DNA of 64,000 nt from Serpens gallinarum. Lineage in GTDB: Bacteria; Pseudomonadota; Gammaproteobacteria; Pseudomonadales; Pseudomonadaceae. Made by a program: the position numbers and the translations under genes. Below, piece by piece: positions 7,970 to 17,163 of the stretch. The notes beneath the pieces were generated by a model, which searched no databases, had not been told where the DNA came from, and was given only the letters and a program-made list of their open reading frames with translations. The stretch covers positions 1-64,000 of the forward strand of contig NZ_JACSQG010000012.1 in assembly GCF_014836765.1 (NCBI RefSeq), read 5' to 3'. Positions within the stretch are counted from its first letter, which is position 1. The number at the start of each line of letters is the position of its first letter.

Positions 7970-9157
7970 ATGACTGCGATTCGGGAAAAAACGCCTCAGG
8001 AAATCGAATTGATCGAGCGCGCACGGCGCTTGGTGCCGCAGCTCAAGGCGCGTGCAGCCCAGGCTGAGCGCGAATTCAAGGTGCCGGTCGAAACCATTGC
8101 CGATATGCAGGAAGCGGGGCTGTTTCGTGCCCTGCAGCCCAAGGCCTTCGGTGGTTACGAGATCGATCTGCGTGCCTTTTTCGAAATCCAGATGACCCTC
8201 GCCGAGGGCTGCATGTCCACCGCCTGGGTCTACGGTGTGCTCGGCGTGCATCCCTGGCAGCTGGCGCGCTACCCGCTCGAGGCTCAGCGCGATGTGTGGG
8301 GCGAGGACAGCGGCACCCTGATGTCCTCCACTTACATGCCGGTGGCGAAGGTGACCCCGGTCGACGGTGGCTACCGCATCAGCGGGCGCTGGGGCTTCTC
8401 CAGCGGCAGCGAACACTGCAGCTGGTGTCTGCTGGGCGGCATCGTCCCGCCTGAAGGCGACCAGCCCGCCGAGCACGGCACCTTTCTAGTGCCGCGCAGC
8501 GACTATCGCATTGAACACAATTGGGACGTGCTGGGCCTGCGCGGCACCGGCAGCCACGATATCCTGGTGGAAGACGCCTTCGTGCCGGCCTACCGGGTCC
8601 AGCGCACCAACAACTGGACCCTGGAGGCCACCCCGGGTCGCCTGGTCAACACCAACCCGATCTACGCCATTCCCTTCGCCCAGATCTTCGCTCGCGCGGT
8701 GTCCACCTCCGCAATGGGTGCGCTACAGGGCGCGATCAACGAGTTCCGCAGCAATGCCGCGCAGCACATCGGCAAGCACGGCGCCAAGACCGCTGAGGAC
8801 CCAGGGGCGCAGAACGCCGTGGCCGACGCCACCATCACCCTGGACATGCTCAAGCTGGTGCTGGAGCGCAACTATGGGCAGTTGATGGAGCTGGCGCAGG
8901 CCAACGAGTATCCGGACGTGGAGACGCGGCTGCTGTACCGCTTCCAGTCCTCCTACGTGACCAACATCTGTGCCGAAAAGGTCAACGAGCTGCTGCGCTG
9001 CATGGCCGCCTCCGGGCTGTACAGCAGCAACCCGGTGGCGCGGATTTTCCGTGACCTGCACCAGGCGCGTGGGCATATCGCCAACAACTACATGGCCTAC
9101 GGCCGCAGCTACGGCGCGGTTTTGCTCGGTCTGCCCAACCCCGATCCCTTCGTTTGA
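7970..9157 (+). CDS. hsaA: 3-HSA 4-monooxygenase oxygenase component
   Basis: A 395-residue flavin-dependent monooxygenase of the acyl-CoA-dehydrogenase fold (HpaB/HsaA/TesA1 group). It uses reduced flavin from HsaB to hydroxylate the aromatised A ring of 3-HSA to the catechol 3,4-DHSA. Recognisable segments are GLFRALQPKAFGGYEID near residue 50, the substrate/flavin region GRWGFSSGSEHCSW near 140 and WDVLGLRGTGSHDI near 184. Starts 72 bp after the steroid box with GAGAGCTGAAGG just upstream. It heads the largest plus-strand oxidative operon, which continues with kstD. Confidence 0.92.
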   Translation: MTAIREKTPQEIELIERARRLVPQLKARAAQAEREFKVPVETIADMQEAGLFRALQPKAFGGYEIDLRAFFEIQMTLAEGCMSTAWVYGVLGVHPWQLARYPLEAQRDVWGEDSGTLMSSTYMPVAKVTPVDGGYRISGRWGFSSGSEHCSWCLLGGIVPPEGDQPAEHGTFLVPRSDYRIEHNWDVLGLRGTGSHDILVEDAFVPAYRVQRTNNWTLEATPGRLVNTNPIYAIPFAQIFARAVSTSAMGALQGAINEFRSNAAQHIGKHGAKTAEDPGAQNAVADATITLDMLKLVLERNYGQLMELAQANEYPDVETRLLYRFQSSYVTNICAEKVNELLRCMAASGLYSSNPVARIFRDLHQARGHIANNYMAYGRSYGAVLLGLPNPDPFV

Positions 9158-9234
9158 CGGCGACCGTACCGTTCGGCATCCCGACGCCGGCGGTGCGGTG
9201 ATGGATTCCCTCTCTCGTGCAAGGCAAAACAACA

Positions 9235-10944
9235 ATGACAGGCCAAGCTTCGACTGAAACCCGTTACGACGTCATCGTCGTAGGCTCCGGCGCTGGCGCC
9301 ATGACGGCGGCGCTGTTCGCCGCTGATGAAGGACTGTCGGTCCTGATGATCGAGAAGACCGCCCAGTACGGTGGCACCTCGGCCATTTCCGGCGGCGGCA
9401 TCTGGATTCCGAACAACCACCATTTCCAGGCCAAGGGCGGCAACGACAGTTTCGACAAGGCCTGGACCTATCTCCAGGCTGCGGTTGGCGACCGGGTCGA
9501 CGAAGCACGCCTTCGCGCTTACCTGGAACAGGCTCCGCGAATGGTGCGCGAACTCGAGAAACACAGCCGCGTACGTTTCGCCGTCGCCGAGAAGTACCCC
9601 GATTATTATCCGCATCTGCCCGGCGCCTTGCCCGGCGGACGCTCGCTGGACCCGGAAATCTTCGATGCCAGCGTGCTCGAAGAGGAATTCGCCAATCTGC
9701 GTCCGGCATCACCAACGACGCTGCTGATGGGCAAGATCGCCTGGACCGCGCGCCAAGCACACAAGGCCATGTCGCGCAGTTTCGGCTGGCGTTTCGTGCT
9801 CCTGGGCCTGATGTTGCGCTACCGCCTGGATTTCAAGTGGCGGCGCAAGACCGACCTTGACCGCCGAACCGCCCTGGGGGCTTCGCTGGTGGCCTCGCTG
9901 CGCCGTTCACTGATGGATCGCCAGGTGCCGCTGTGGCTGCGGACCGATTTTCGCGAGCTGCTGGTAACGGACGGACGTGTCAGCGGCGTTCGCGTCGAGC
10001 GTGATGGCGAGCTGATTGAACTGCATGCCTCGCGTGGGGTGATCCTTGCCTCCGGTGGTTTCGAACGCAACCAGGCCCTTCGCGATCGCTACCTGCCCAA
10101 GCCCACCTGCGAGGCCTGGAGCGCGACGCCACCGGGTGCCAACACCGGCGCCGCGCTGGAGGCGGCACTGGCCGAGGGGGCCGCCACGGATCTAATGGAA
10201 CACGGCTGGTGGGCACCCACCATTGCCGTGCCCGGCGAGGAAAAGCCCAGGCCGATCTTCGCCGAACGCGCCTTTCCCGGCTCCATCGTCGTAAACGGCC
10301 GAGGCCAGCGCTTCGTCAACGAGGCGGCGCCCTACCTGGAATTCGTGGCGGCCATGTATCGCGACAACCAAGCCACGGACGGGCAGTCACTGCCGGCCTG
10401 GGTGATCTTCGACGGGCGTTTTCGTTTTCGCTACGCCATGGGACCGCTGATGCCCGCCCAGATCATGCCGGATGAGCGCCTGCCAGCGGAGTGGCTGAAC
10501 AGCCTGTATTTCAAGGCAGACACCCTCGACGCGCTGGCGCAGCAGATCGGCGTGGACTCGGCAGGCCTTCAGGTGAGTGTTGCGCGTCTCAACGGTTTCG
10601 CCCGGACGGGCGAGGACTTGGAGTTCGGCCGCGGTGGCAACGTCTTCGACCGCTACTACGGCAGCGTCGACGTCAAGCCCAATCCCTGCCTCGCGCCGCT
10701 GGAGAAGGGGCCGTTCTACGCGATGCGCATGGACGCCGGAGACATTGGTACCAAGGGTGGGCTGCTGACCAACCAGCATGCCCAGGTCCTGCGCACCGAT
10801 GGCCAGGTGATCGACGGGCTGTACGCGATTGGCAACACATCCGCCTCGGTGTTCGGCACTACCTATCCCGGCGCAGGCGGGACACTGGGCCCAGCCATGA
10901 CCTTCGGCTACATCGCCGCCGGACACCTGGCCGGCCAGCGCTGA
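9235..10944 (+). CDS. kstD: 3-Ketosteroid delta1-dehydrogenase
   Basis: A 569-residue FAD flavoprotein that introduces the C1-C2 double bond into 3-ketosteroids, a step needed for ring-B opening. The N-terminal dinucleotide fold is VVGSGAGAMTAA (residues ~15-26). KstD active-site landmarks are visible: Tyr in PDYYPHLPG (124/125), Tyr367 in NEAAPYLEF, and Tyr544 and Gly548 in TTYPGAGG, matching Tyr119, Tyr318, Tyr487 and Gly491 of the Rhodococcus enzyme. The ATG at 9235 has an AAGG site 10 bp upstream and is preferred over a GTG at 9217. It sits between hsaA and a second KstD-like gene. Confidence 0.92.
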   Translation: MTGQASTETRYDVIVVGSGAGAMTAALFAADEGLSVLMIEKTAQYGGTSAISGGGIWIPNNHHFQAKGGNDSFDKAWTYLQAAVGDRVDEARLRAYLEQAPRMVRELEKHSRVRFAVAEKYPDYYPHLPGALPGGRSLDPEIFDASVLEEEFANLRPASPTTLLMGKIAWTARQAHKAMSRSFGWRFVLLGLMLRYRLDFKWRRKTDLDRRTALGASLVASLRRSLMDRQVPLWLRTDFRELLVTDGRVSGVRVERDGELIELHASRGVILASGGFERNQALRDRYLPKPTCEAWSATPPGANTGAALEAALAEGAATDLMEHGWWAPTIAVPGEEKPRPIFAERAFPGSIVVNGRGQRFVNEAAPYLEFVAAMYRDNQATDGQSLPAWVIFDGRFRFRYAMGPLMPAQIMPDERLPAEWLNSLYFKADTLDALAQQIGVDSAGLQVSVARLNGFARTGEDLEFGRGGNVFDRYYGSVDVKPNPCLAPLEKGPFYAMRMDAGDIGTKGGLLTNQHAQVLRTDGQVIDGLYAIGNTSASVFGTTYPGAGGTLGPAMTFGYIAAGHLAGQR

Positions 10945-10954
10945 GGAGCAGGAC

Positions 10955-12643
10955 ATGAGCACTTACGATGACGACAGCGTGACCGAGATCCTGCCGCCCT
11001 TGCGTGTGGAGGATGCGGATCGCCACGCCTGGGACGATACCTGTGACCTGCTGGCGGCGGGGTGGGGAGCTGCCGGTGCCTGTACCGCGCTGGAAGCTCA
11101 CGGACGGGGCCTCGAGGTTCTGATAGCTGACCGCTTCCAGGGCGGCGGAGCCAGCGCCAAGAGCGGCGGAATCGTCTATGCTGGGGGCGGCACGCGCCAG
11201 CAGCGCGACGCCGGTTTTGCCGATACGCCTGAGGCCATGTTCGATTACCTGCGCCATGAAACGCAGGGCGTCGTCAGCGATGACACCTTGCGGCGTTTCT
11301 GCGAGCAAAGCGTGGAGAATCTGCAGTGGCTGGAAAGCCATGGTGCTGAATACGGCTCGAGCATGCCGCCCGGTGGCGGCAAAACCTCCTATCCGCCGGA
11401 TGGTTACTACCTCTATTACTCGGGCAACGAAAAGGTGCCGGCCTATGCCGGTCCGGCCTCGCCGGCGCCCCGTGGCCATCGCACCGTGGGCAAGGGCCAG
11501 AGCGGCCAGGTGCTTTACGATCAGCTGCGCGACGCCTGCCGGCGCGCCGGCATTCGCACGCGGCTGCAATCCAGCATCCGCCGCCTGGTGCTCGACGGCC
11601 AGGGCGCGGTGGTGGGCGCTGAGCTCTGGTGCTTGCCTGCAGAAAGCCCTCAGGCGCGCGAGCATGCTCGTCTGGCTGCCGCTGCCGAGCGCTGGCAGAA
11701 CCTCGCGCCGGCCTACAGCGACCGGCTGCGTGGACGCCTTGCCCGTATAGAGCGTGACTACGCACGGCCGCTGGCGGTTCGTGCCCGTTGCGGCGTGGTG
11801 CTGAGCACCGGCGGCTTCATCTTCAACCCGCAGATGATGCGCGAGCATGGTTCCCGCTACGTGCGCACCTTCAAGGTGGGCGCCACCGGTTGCGACGGCT
11901 CGGCCATACGCCTGGGTAGCAGCGTCGGTGCGGCCAGCGGCCAACTCGAACGGGTTTCCGCCTGGCGCTTCCTCAGCCCGCCATTGTGCTGGCCCAAAGG
12001 CATGGTGGTGAACAGCCTTGGGCAACGCGCCTGCAACGAGGAAGTCTACGGCGCCACCCTGGGCGTGCGTCTGTGCGAGGAACACGACGGCAAGGGCTGG
12101 CTGATCCTCGACCGGCGCCTGCGCCGTCAGGCGCTGAAGGAAACCCTGCGCGGCGGCTACTGGTGGTTCCAGACGATGCCGGCGTTACTGCTGATGCTCT
12201 TCGCCCGCAAGGGCAAGACCATCGAGGCGCTGGCCCGGGTGATCGGCGCTGACGCCACGACGCTGGCCGACACCCTGGCCCGCTATAACGCCTCGGCGCG
12301 GGGCATGGCCGAGGACGAGACGGGCAAGTCGGCGGACAGTCGCCAGGTGCTGGAGCAAGGCCCGTTCTATGCCTGCGACATTTCCGTTAGTAGTTCCGCC
12401 TACCCCATGGGCGGACTGACCCTGGGGGGGCTGCAGGTGGAGGAGACGAGCGGGGCAGTGCTCGATCGGGCCGGCAGGCCGATTCCCGGCCTCTACGCCG
12501 CAGGCCGTGCGGCAGTCGGCATTCCCTCGCACATGTACATCAGCGGTCTGTCCCTGGCCGACTGCGTGTTTTCCGGTCGGCGTGCGGCCCGCGCCGTCGC
12601 GGCCGTCACCGCGACGCCATTGCCGGCGAAGGCTTCCGTATGA
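10955..12643 (+). CDS. Second KstD-like FAD-dependent oxidoreductase
   Basis: A 562-residue flavoprotein of the fumarate reductase/KstD superfamily. The FAD-binding motif is DLLAAGWGAAGACTALEA near residue 31, and FAD contacts recur in VVLSTGGFIFNP and at the C-terminus (GLYAAGRAAVGIPSHMYISG). It differs from the neighbouring KstD: the C-terminal active-site Tyr-Pro-Gly-Ala-Gly-Gly motif is replaced by SHMYISGLSLAD. It could be a 4(5alpha)-dehydrogenase (TesI-like) or another desaturase or reductase. The start follows kstD by 10 bp with GAGGAGC upstream, so the two are translated from one transcript. Exact reaction not assignable. Confidence 0.8.
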   Translation: MSTYDDDSVTEILPPLRVEDADRHAWDDTCDLLAAGWGAAGACTALEAHGRGLEVLIADRFQGGGASAKSGGIVYAGGGTRQQRDAGFADTPEAMFDYLRHETQGVVSDDTLRRFCEQSVENLQWLESHGAEYGSSMPPGGGKTSYPPDGYYLYYSGNEKVPAYAGPASPAPRGHRTVGKGQSGQVLYDQLRDACRRAGIRTRLQSSIRRLVLDGQGAVVGAELWCLPAESPQAREHARLAAAAERWQNLAPAYSDRLRGRLARIERDYARPLAVRARCGVVLSTGGFIFNPQMMREHGSRYVRTFKVGATGCDGSAIRLGSSVGAASGQLERVSAWRFLSPPLCWPKGMVVNSLGQRACNEEVYGATLGVRLCEEHDGKGWLILDRRLRRQALKETLRGGYWWFQTMPALLLMLFARKGKTIEALARVIGADATTLADTLARYNASARGMAEDETGKSADSRQVLEQGPFYACDISVSSSAYPMGGLTLGGLQVEETSGAVLDRAGRPIPGLYAAGRAAVGIPSHMYISGLSLADCVFSGRRAARAVAAVTATPLPAKASV

Positions 12644-12743
12644 GCATTCCACGCATGCCCGCCTGCACCGCCCGCGCCGGACAGGAGCCTCAGCCCTGCG
12701 TCCGCTTGGGCGCCAATCGGCGCGTTCACATGAGTATTGAGCC

Positions 12744-13763
12744 ATGAGCAACTACATAGCACTGCGTGTCGCGCAGGTCATCGAGGAAACCGCCGATGCA
12801 CGCTCGCTGGTCTTCGAGGTTCCGCTGAGCCTGGCCGAAGCGTTCCGTTATCGGCCAGGCCAGTTCCTCACGTTGCGTGTACCCCACGGCGATGGCTGGC
12901 TGCCGCGCTGCTACTCGCTGTCGAGTACGCCGCTGCTGGATGAGCCGCTGCGGGTCACCATCAAACGCGTCGCTGACGGGCGCGCGTCGAACTGGCTCTG
13001 TGGCCAGTTGCGCGCCGGAGACAGTCTGGATGTCATGGCGCCGGCAGGTGTGTTCGTGCCCAAGCGACTGGACGGCGACCTGCTGCTGTTCGGCGGCGGC
13101 AGTGGCATCACGCCGGTGCTGTCGATCCTGCGCTCGGCGCTGCTGGCCGGCAAAGGCCGCATCCTGCTGATCTACGCCAACCGCGACGAAGCCTCGGTGA
13201 TTTTTCGCAACGAGCTGCGCGAGCTGGCCAAGGCCCATCCGAGCCGCTTACAGGTGGTGCACTGGCTGGACTCGATCCAGGGCATCCCCAGTGCCGAACA
13301 GCTTGCCGAGCTGGCGCGCCCCTTTATTCGGGCCGAAGCCTTCATCTGCGGGCCCGGGCCCTTCATGGACACCGCAGTCAGCGCGCTGAAGGCCCTGGGT
13401 ATGCCAGGGCCGAACATTCACGTCGAGCGTTTCGTCTCGCTGCCCGGCGAGGGCGAAATCGTGCCCGTGGCCGCCAGCGAGGCGGCTTCCGCGGCGGCGG
13501 TCACGGTGGACCTGGACGGCCAGCAACATCAGCTCGAATGCGAGGCCGGAGAGACCCTGCTGGCGGCAATGGAGCGCGCGGGCCTCAAGCCGCCCAGCGC
13601 CTGCCGCGTCGGCGGCTGTGCCTCGTGCATGTGCACCCTGGAAAAAGGCCAGGTCGAGTTGCTCGTTAACGATGCGCTGGACGCCTCGGAGCTGGACGAG
13701 GGCTGGATCCTCACCTGCCAGGCCGTGCCCACCAGCGACCAATTGCACATTCGTTTCCCATGA
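12744..13763 (+). CDS. kshB: 3-Ketosteroid 9alpha-hydroxylase reductase
   Basis: A 339-residue electron-transfer protein. An FAD domain has the RCYSLSS flavin motif (residues 55-61), an NAD domain has GGGSGITPVLSILRSA (117-132), and a C-terminal plant-type [2Fe-2S] ferredoxin carries Cys287, Cys292, Cys295 and Cys325. This domain order (FAD, NAD, ferredoxin) is that of KshB, which passes electrons from NADH to the Rieske oxygenase KshA. KshA is encoded 34 kb away at 47295 in the same cluster. The start is separated from the previous gene by 100 bp without a convincing promoter, so it is probably co-transcribed. Confidence 0.9.
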   Translation: MSNYIALRVAQVIEETADARSLVFEVPLSLAEAFRYRPGQFLTLRVPHGDGWLPRCYSLSSTPLLDEPLRVTIKRVADGRASNWLCGQLRAGDSLDVMAPAGVFVPKRLDGDLLLFGGGSGITPVLSILRSALLAGKGRILLIYANRDEASVIFRNELRELAKAHPSRLQVVHWLDSIQGIPSAEQLAELARPFIRAEAFICGPGPFMDTAVSALKALGMPGPNIHVERFVSLPGEGEIVPVAASEAASAAAVTVDLDGQQHQLECEAGETLLAAMERAGLKPPSACRVGGCASCMCTLEKGQVELLVNDALDASELDEGWILTCQAVPTSDQLHIRFP

Positions 13764-13782
13764 TCACCAGGCGACTCCGACC

Positions 13783-15396
13783 ATGACCGACACTACTTCG
13801 CCCCAGACACTGCTTGAGCCCACAGCTGCCGCAGCGCCCATGACCATCCCTGCGCTGCTGTCAGAGGCGTCGCGGCGCTTTGCCGGGCTTGCCGCCATCG
13901 AAGAGAACGGCGTGGTCACCGGCTACGCCGAGCTCCCCGAACAGGTGATGGCCGTGACCCGTGGGCTGCTGGCCCGAGGCATCCAAGAGGGCGACAGAGT
14001 CGCTATCTGGGCACCGAACTGCCGGGCCTGGATCATCGCTGCCCTCGGCATTCACTGCGCGGGCGCGGTGATGGTGCCGATCAATACCCGCATGAAGGGT
14101 CCCGAGGCCGCCGATGTGCTGGCGCGCAGCGGAGCTCGGCTGCTGTTTGTGTGCCGTGAATTCCTGGGCGTCGATTACCCCCAGCTGCTCCAGCCCTTCC
14201 GGCCGCAAAGCCTGGAAGACGAGATCATCCTCAATGAGCGTGTCTCGATCGATGGCCGGCAGGGGTGGCAGGCGTTTCTCGCCGAGGGCGCCTCGCTGGC
14301 TCCCGAGGTGGTCCAGGCCAGAATGGCCGCAGTAACGCCCGAGCACGTCAGCGACCTGCTCTTTACCTCCGGCACCACCGGCAAGCCGAAGGGCGTGCTG
14401 AGCACACAGGGCCAGCTGCTGCGCGCCTTTTATGAATACGGCAAGGTGATCGGCCTCGGACCGGGCGATCGTTACCTGATCGTCAATCCGTTCTTTCATG
14501 CCTTCGGTTACAAGGCCGGCTGGATCAGTTGCCTGCTGGCTGGCGCGACCATTCTGCCGCACGCGGTGTTCGATGCCGACGTCGTTATACGGCGCATCGT
14601 CGAGGACCGCATCACCGTGCTGCCGGGGCCGCCGACCCTGTACCTGTCGATGCTGGCGCATCCGCAACTGGCGCAAACGGATCTTTCCTCGCTGCGGGTT
14701 GCGGTCACCGGTGCGGCCACCATCCCGGCGGTGTTGATCGAGCGCATGCGCGCCGAGCTGGGCTTCGAGGTGGTGACCACGGCCTACGGCCTTACCGAAT
14801 GCGGCGGCTTGGCGACCATCTGCGACCCTGGCGCGCCGGCCGAGGTGATCGCCGCCACCAGCGGTCGTCCCATCGCCGGTACCGAGGTGAGTATCCGCAA
14901 TGCCGAAAACCAGGTTGTGCCACAGGGCGAGACCGGCGAAATCTGCCTGCGCGGCTTCCACGTCATGCGCGGGTATTTCCAGAACCCCGAGGCCACCGCC
15001 GAGGTGATCGACGCCGAGGGTTGGCTGCACACCGGTGATGTGGGCCGTCTCGACGAGCACGGCAATCTGCAGATCACCGACCGCCTCAAGGACATGTTCA
15101 TCGTGGGCGGATTCAACTGCTACCCGGCAGAGATCGAAGCCGTGCTGCTCGAGCACCCGGCCATCGCCCAGGTGGCGGTGATCGGCGTGCCGGACGAGCG
15201 CATGGGTGAGGTCGGCTGCGCCTGCGTGGTACGCCACGCGAACCAGCCGCTGGAGGTGGCGGAGCTCATCGCCTGGAGCCGTGAGCGAATGGCCAACTAC
15301 AAGGTGCCGCGCTTGGTGCGCTTCTTCGAGGCACTCCCACTGAACCCTTCCAACAAGGTGGCCAAGAACGACCTGCGCGCGCTGCTGGCGACCTGA
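13783..15396 (+). CDS. fadD3: HIP-CoA ligase, AMP-dependent acyl-CoA synthetase
   Basis: A 537-residue adenylate-forming enzyme. Motifs: LLFTSGTTGKPKG (residues 192-204, nucleotide-binding loop), YGLTECGG (~near 336), the hinge/A8 region DRLKDMFIVGGFNCYPAEIE, and the C-terminal Lys525 in NPSNKVAKNDLR. In steroid clusters the FadD3-type ligase activates HIP, the C/D-ring propionate left after ring A/B removal, to HIP-CoA. The start MTDTTSPQ is 17 bp after the kshB stop; the longer frame overlaps kshB and is not real. Comamonas uses a functional equivalent called scdA. Confidence 0.85.
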   Translation: MTDTTSPQTLLEPTAAAAPMTIPALLSEASRRFAGLAAIEENGVVTGYAELPEQVMAVTRGLLARGIQEGDRVAIWAPNCRAWIIAALGIHCAGAVMVPINTRMKGPEAADVLARSGARLLFVCREFLGVDYPQLLQPFRPQSLEDEIILNERVSIDGRQGWQAFLAEGASLAPEVVQARMAAVTPEHVSDLLFTSGTTGKPKGVLSTQGQLLRAFYEYGKVIGLGPGDRYLIVNPFFHAFGYKAGWISCLLAGATILPHAVFDADVVIRRIVEDRITVLPGPPTLYLSMLAHPQLAQTDLSSLRVAVTGAATIPAVLIERMRAELGFEVVTTAYGLTECGGLATICDPGAPAEVIAATSGRPIAGTEVSIRNAENQVVPQGETGEICLRGFHVMRGYFQNPEATAEVIDAEGWLHTGDVGRLDEHGNLQITDRLKDMFIVGGFNCYPAEIEAVLLEHPAIAQVAVIGVPDERMGEVGCACVVRHANQPLEVAELIAWSRERMANYKVPRLVRFFEALPLNPSNKVAKNDLRALLAT

Positions 15397-15486
15397 GCCG
15401 CAGCAGGCACTCTCAGTTTCCCTGCCTGCCGGTCACCGGCAGCCACATGGAGCGATAGCAGCACAATAACAAGAATGGAGATAGCT

Positions 15487-17088
15487 ATGAGCGTGAAGAA
15501 AGCGAGTTTTGCCCTGCATCTGCTGGGTGTATCGGTAGCCATCGCCAGCGGTGCGGCGATGGCCGGCCCTTCCTTCGAGATTGGCGAAAGAACCACGGTC
15601 GATACCACGTTGACAGTGAACTACACCGCGTCGGTGCGAACCGGCAAGCCTGCCAAGCAATACCTCGAAAGCCTCAACAACGATGATGGCACGCGCAACT
15701 TCGATCGCGGTTCGCTGATCACCAACCGGGTCAGTGTGTTCGGCGAAGTGCTGGTGCGGCACGACAACTTGGGGGCGGTGCTGCGCGGCAGTCATTTCCA
15801 CGATGAGGCCTACCACGGTCGCAACGATAACGATTCGCCGAGCACGGTGAACAAAGGTGGCCGCAACGACACCTTCACCCGCGACACCCGGCGTGACAGT
15901 GGCGGCCGCGCGCGCCTGCTCGATGCCTATGTGTACGGCAACTTCGACGTTCTGGACGGACAGTACGTCTCGCTCAAAGCCGGTCGGCACCTGGTGGCCT
16001 GGGGCGAGAGCTTGTTCTGGCCCAACATCAGCCAGGGTCAGGCGCCGGTCGACGCGACCAAGTTCAACGTACCGGGCACCGAGGCAAAGGACGCTTACCT
16101 GCCGGTGGGCCAGTTCTCCGCCTCCTGGTCGCTGAACGAGGACCTGGCATTGCTGGGCTTCTACCAGTACGAGTGGGAAGAAACGCAGCTCAATCCGGTC
16201 GGCGATTATTTCAACAGCAGCGATATCTTTGGCCCTGGCGCCGAGTACTTCCGATTTGCGGCTGGAGATCCGCAATTCACAGCGCTGTCCTATGCGGGCG
16301 AGGAAAAGCCGCGCGACAGCGGCCAGTGGGGTCTGGGCATGCGCTACCGCCTGACCGACAGCACCGAGGTCGGCCTGTTCCACTACCGTTACCACGAGCG
16401 CGTCGGTGCGCTGTTCTTCAATTTCGGCGGCGACACCCGCTATTCCTCCCTGTCCGGCAGCGTGGCGCCCGGCACCTTCAAGCTGGGGTACTTCGAGGAC
16501 GTGGAGCTGACCGGCGTGAGCTTCAGCTCGAAGATTGGCGACGCGGTGCAGTTCGCCGGCGACCTGAGCTATCGCGATGGCTCGGCGGTCTACCTGGACA
16601 ACGGCACGCCGGCGCGTGGCGAAGTCTGGCAGGCGAACCTCAATGCGATGTACCTGATCGGCCCCACCTGGCTGGCGCACCAGACCTCGCTGTTCGGCGA
16701 GGTGATGCACCAGCACATCGAATCCGTGGACCCGGTGGATATCACCGTCGACGGTGTGAATATCGGCAGCTTCGACAGCTTTATCTATGACGGCCAGACC
16801 CGTGGTTCGACACTGTTTGGCCTGGGCGCGCAGATGGAGCACCCGAACCTGTTCAGCGGCTGGGATCTGGCGACCAAGGTCAACTGGCAGCAGAACCTCG
16901 ACGGCAGCGCCCTGCAGGGCATCGGCCGTGCCGAGAAGCGCCTGACCCTGGGCGCGGACCTCAAGTACCTGGGCAACTTCCAGGTGGGGATGACCTACGT
17001 CGACTACCTCAGCTCGCCGAACATCGCCAAGGGTCGGATGATGGCGGACCGCGACTACCTGTCGTTCAACGCCAAGTACTCCTTCTAA
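15487..17088 (+). CDS. DUF1302 outer-membrane beta-barrel-like protein
   Basis: A 533-residue exported protein with a clear signal peptide (MSVKKASFALHLLGVSVAIA followed by SGAAMA/GPSF). The mature part is rich in alternating polar/aromatic strands and ends in an aromatic residue (FNAKYSF), as outer-membrane barrels do. It fits the DUF1302 family, which in Pseudomonas commonly accompanies DUF1329 proteins in lipid and steroid gene clusters. The start at 15487 has GGAG 6 bp upstream; an upstream in-frame ATG at 15475 lies inside that site. It follows fadD3 by 90 bp. A role in uptake of hydrophobic steroids is inferred from context, not shown. Confidence 0.85.
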   Translation: MSVKKASFALHLLGVSVAIASGAAMAGPSFEIGERTTVDTTLTVNYTASVRTGKPAKQYLESLNNDDGTRNFDRGSLITNRVSVFGEVLVRHDNLGAVLRGSHFHDEAYHGRNDNDSPSTVNKGGRNDTFTRDTRRDSGGRARLLDAYVYGNFDVLDGQYVSLKAGRHLVAWGESLFWPNISQGQAPVDATKFNVPGTEAKDAYLPVGQFSASWSLNEDLALLGFYQYEWEETQLNPVGDYFNSSDIFGPGAEYFRFAAGDPQFTALSYAGEEKPRDSGQWGLGMRYRLTDSTEVGLFHYRYHERVGALFFNFGGDTRYSSLSGSVAPGTFKLGYFEDVELTGVSFSSKIGDAVQFAGDLSYRDGSAVYLDNGTPARGEVWQANLNAMYLIGPTWLAHQTSLFGEVMHQHIESVDPVDITVDGVNIGSFDSFIYDGQTRGSTLFGLGAQMEHPNLFSGWDLATKVNWQQNLDGSALQGIGRAEKRLTLGADLKYLGNFQVGMTYVDYLSSPNIAKGRMMADRDYLSFNAKYSF

Positions 17089-17100
17089 GGCGACGCCACG

Positions 17101-17133
17101 CAGCGCCGCCGCGGTGCTCCTGCGGCGGCGCTG
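17101..17133 (+). terminator. GC-rich 12-bp hairpin after the DUF1302 gene
   Basis: CAGCGCCGCCGC (17101-17112) pairs perfectly with GCGGCGGCGCTG (17122-17133), 9-nt loop, no T-run. It probably modulates or stabilises the transcript between the DUF1302 gene and the OYE gene. Confidence 0.4.
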
Positions 17134-17163
17134 TACCGCGCGCTCTTCACGCGAGGAACTTGC

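Noticed and set aside
6803-8476. 557-codon minus-strand frame opposite the chemoreceptor and hsaA
   Set aside because: Low-complexity Ala/Ser/Arg-rich shadow; it would also span the box-4 promoter.
12698-12715. Box-like GCGTCCGCTTGGGCGCCA upstream of kshB
   Set aside because: Only 11 of 18 matches, and at this position the -10 and start would lie at or beyond the kshB start codon.
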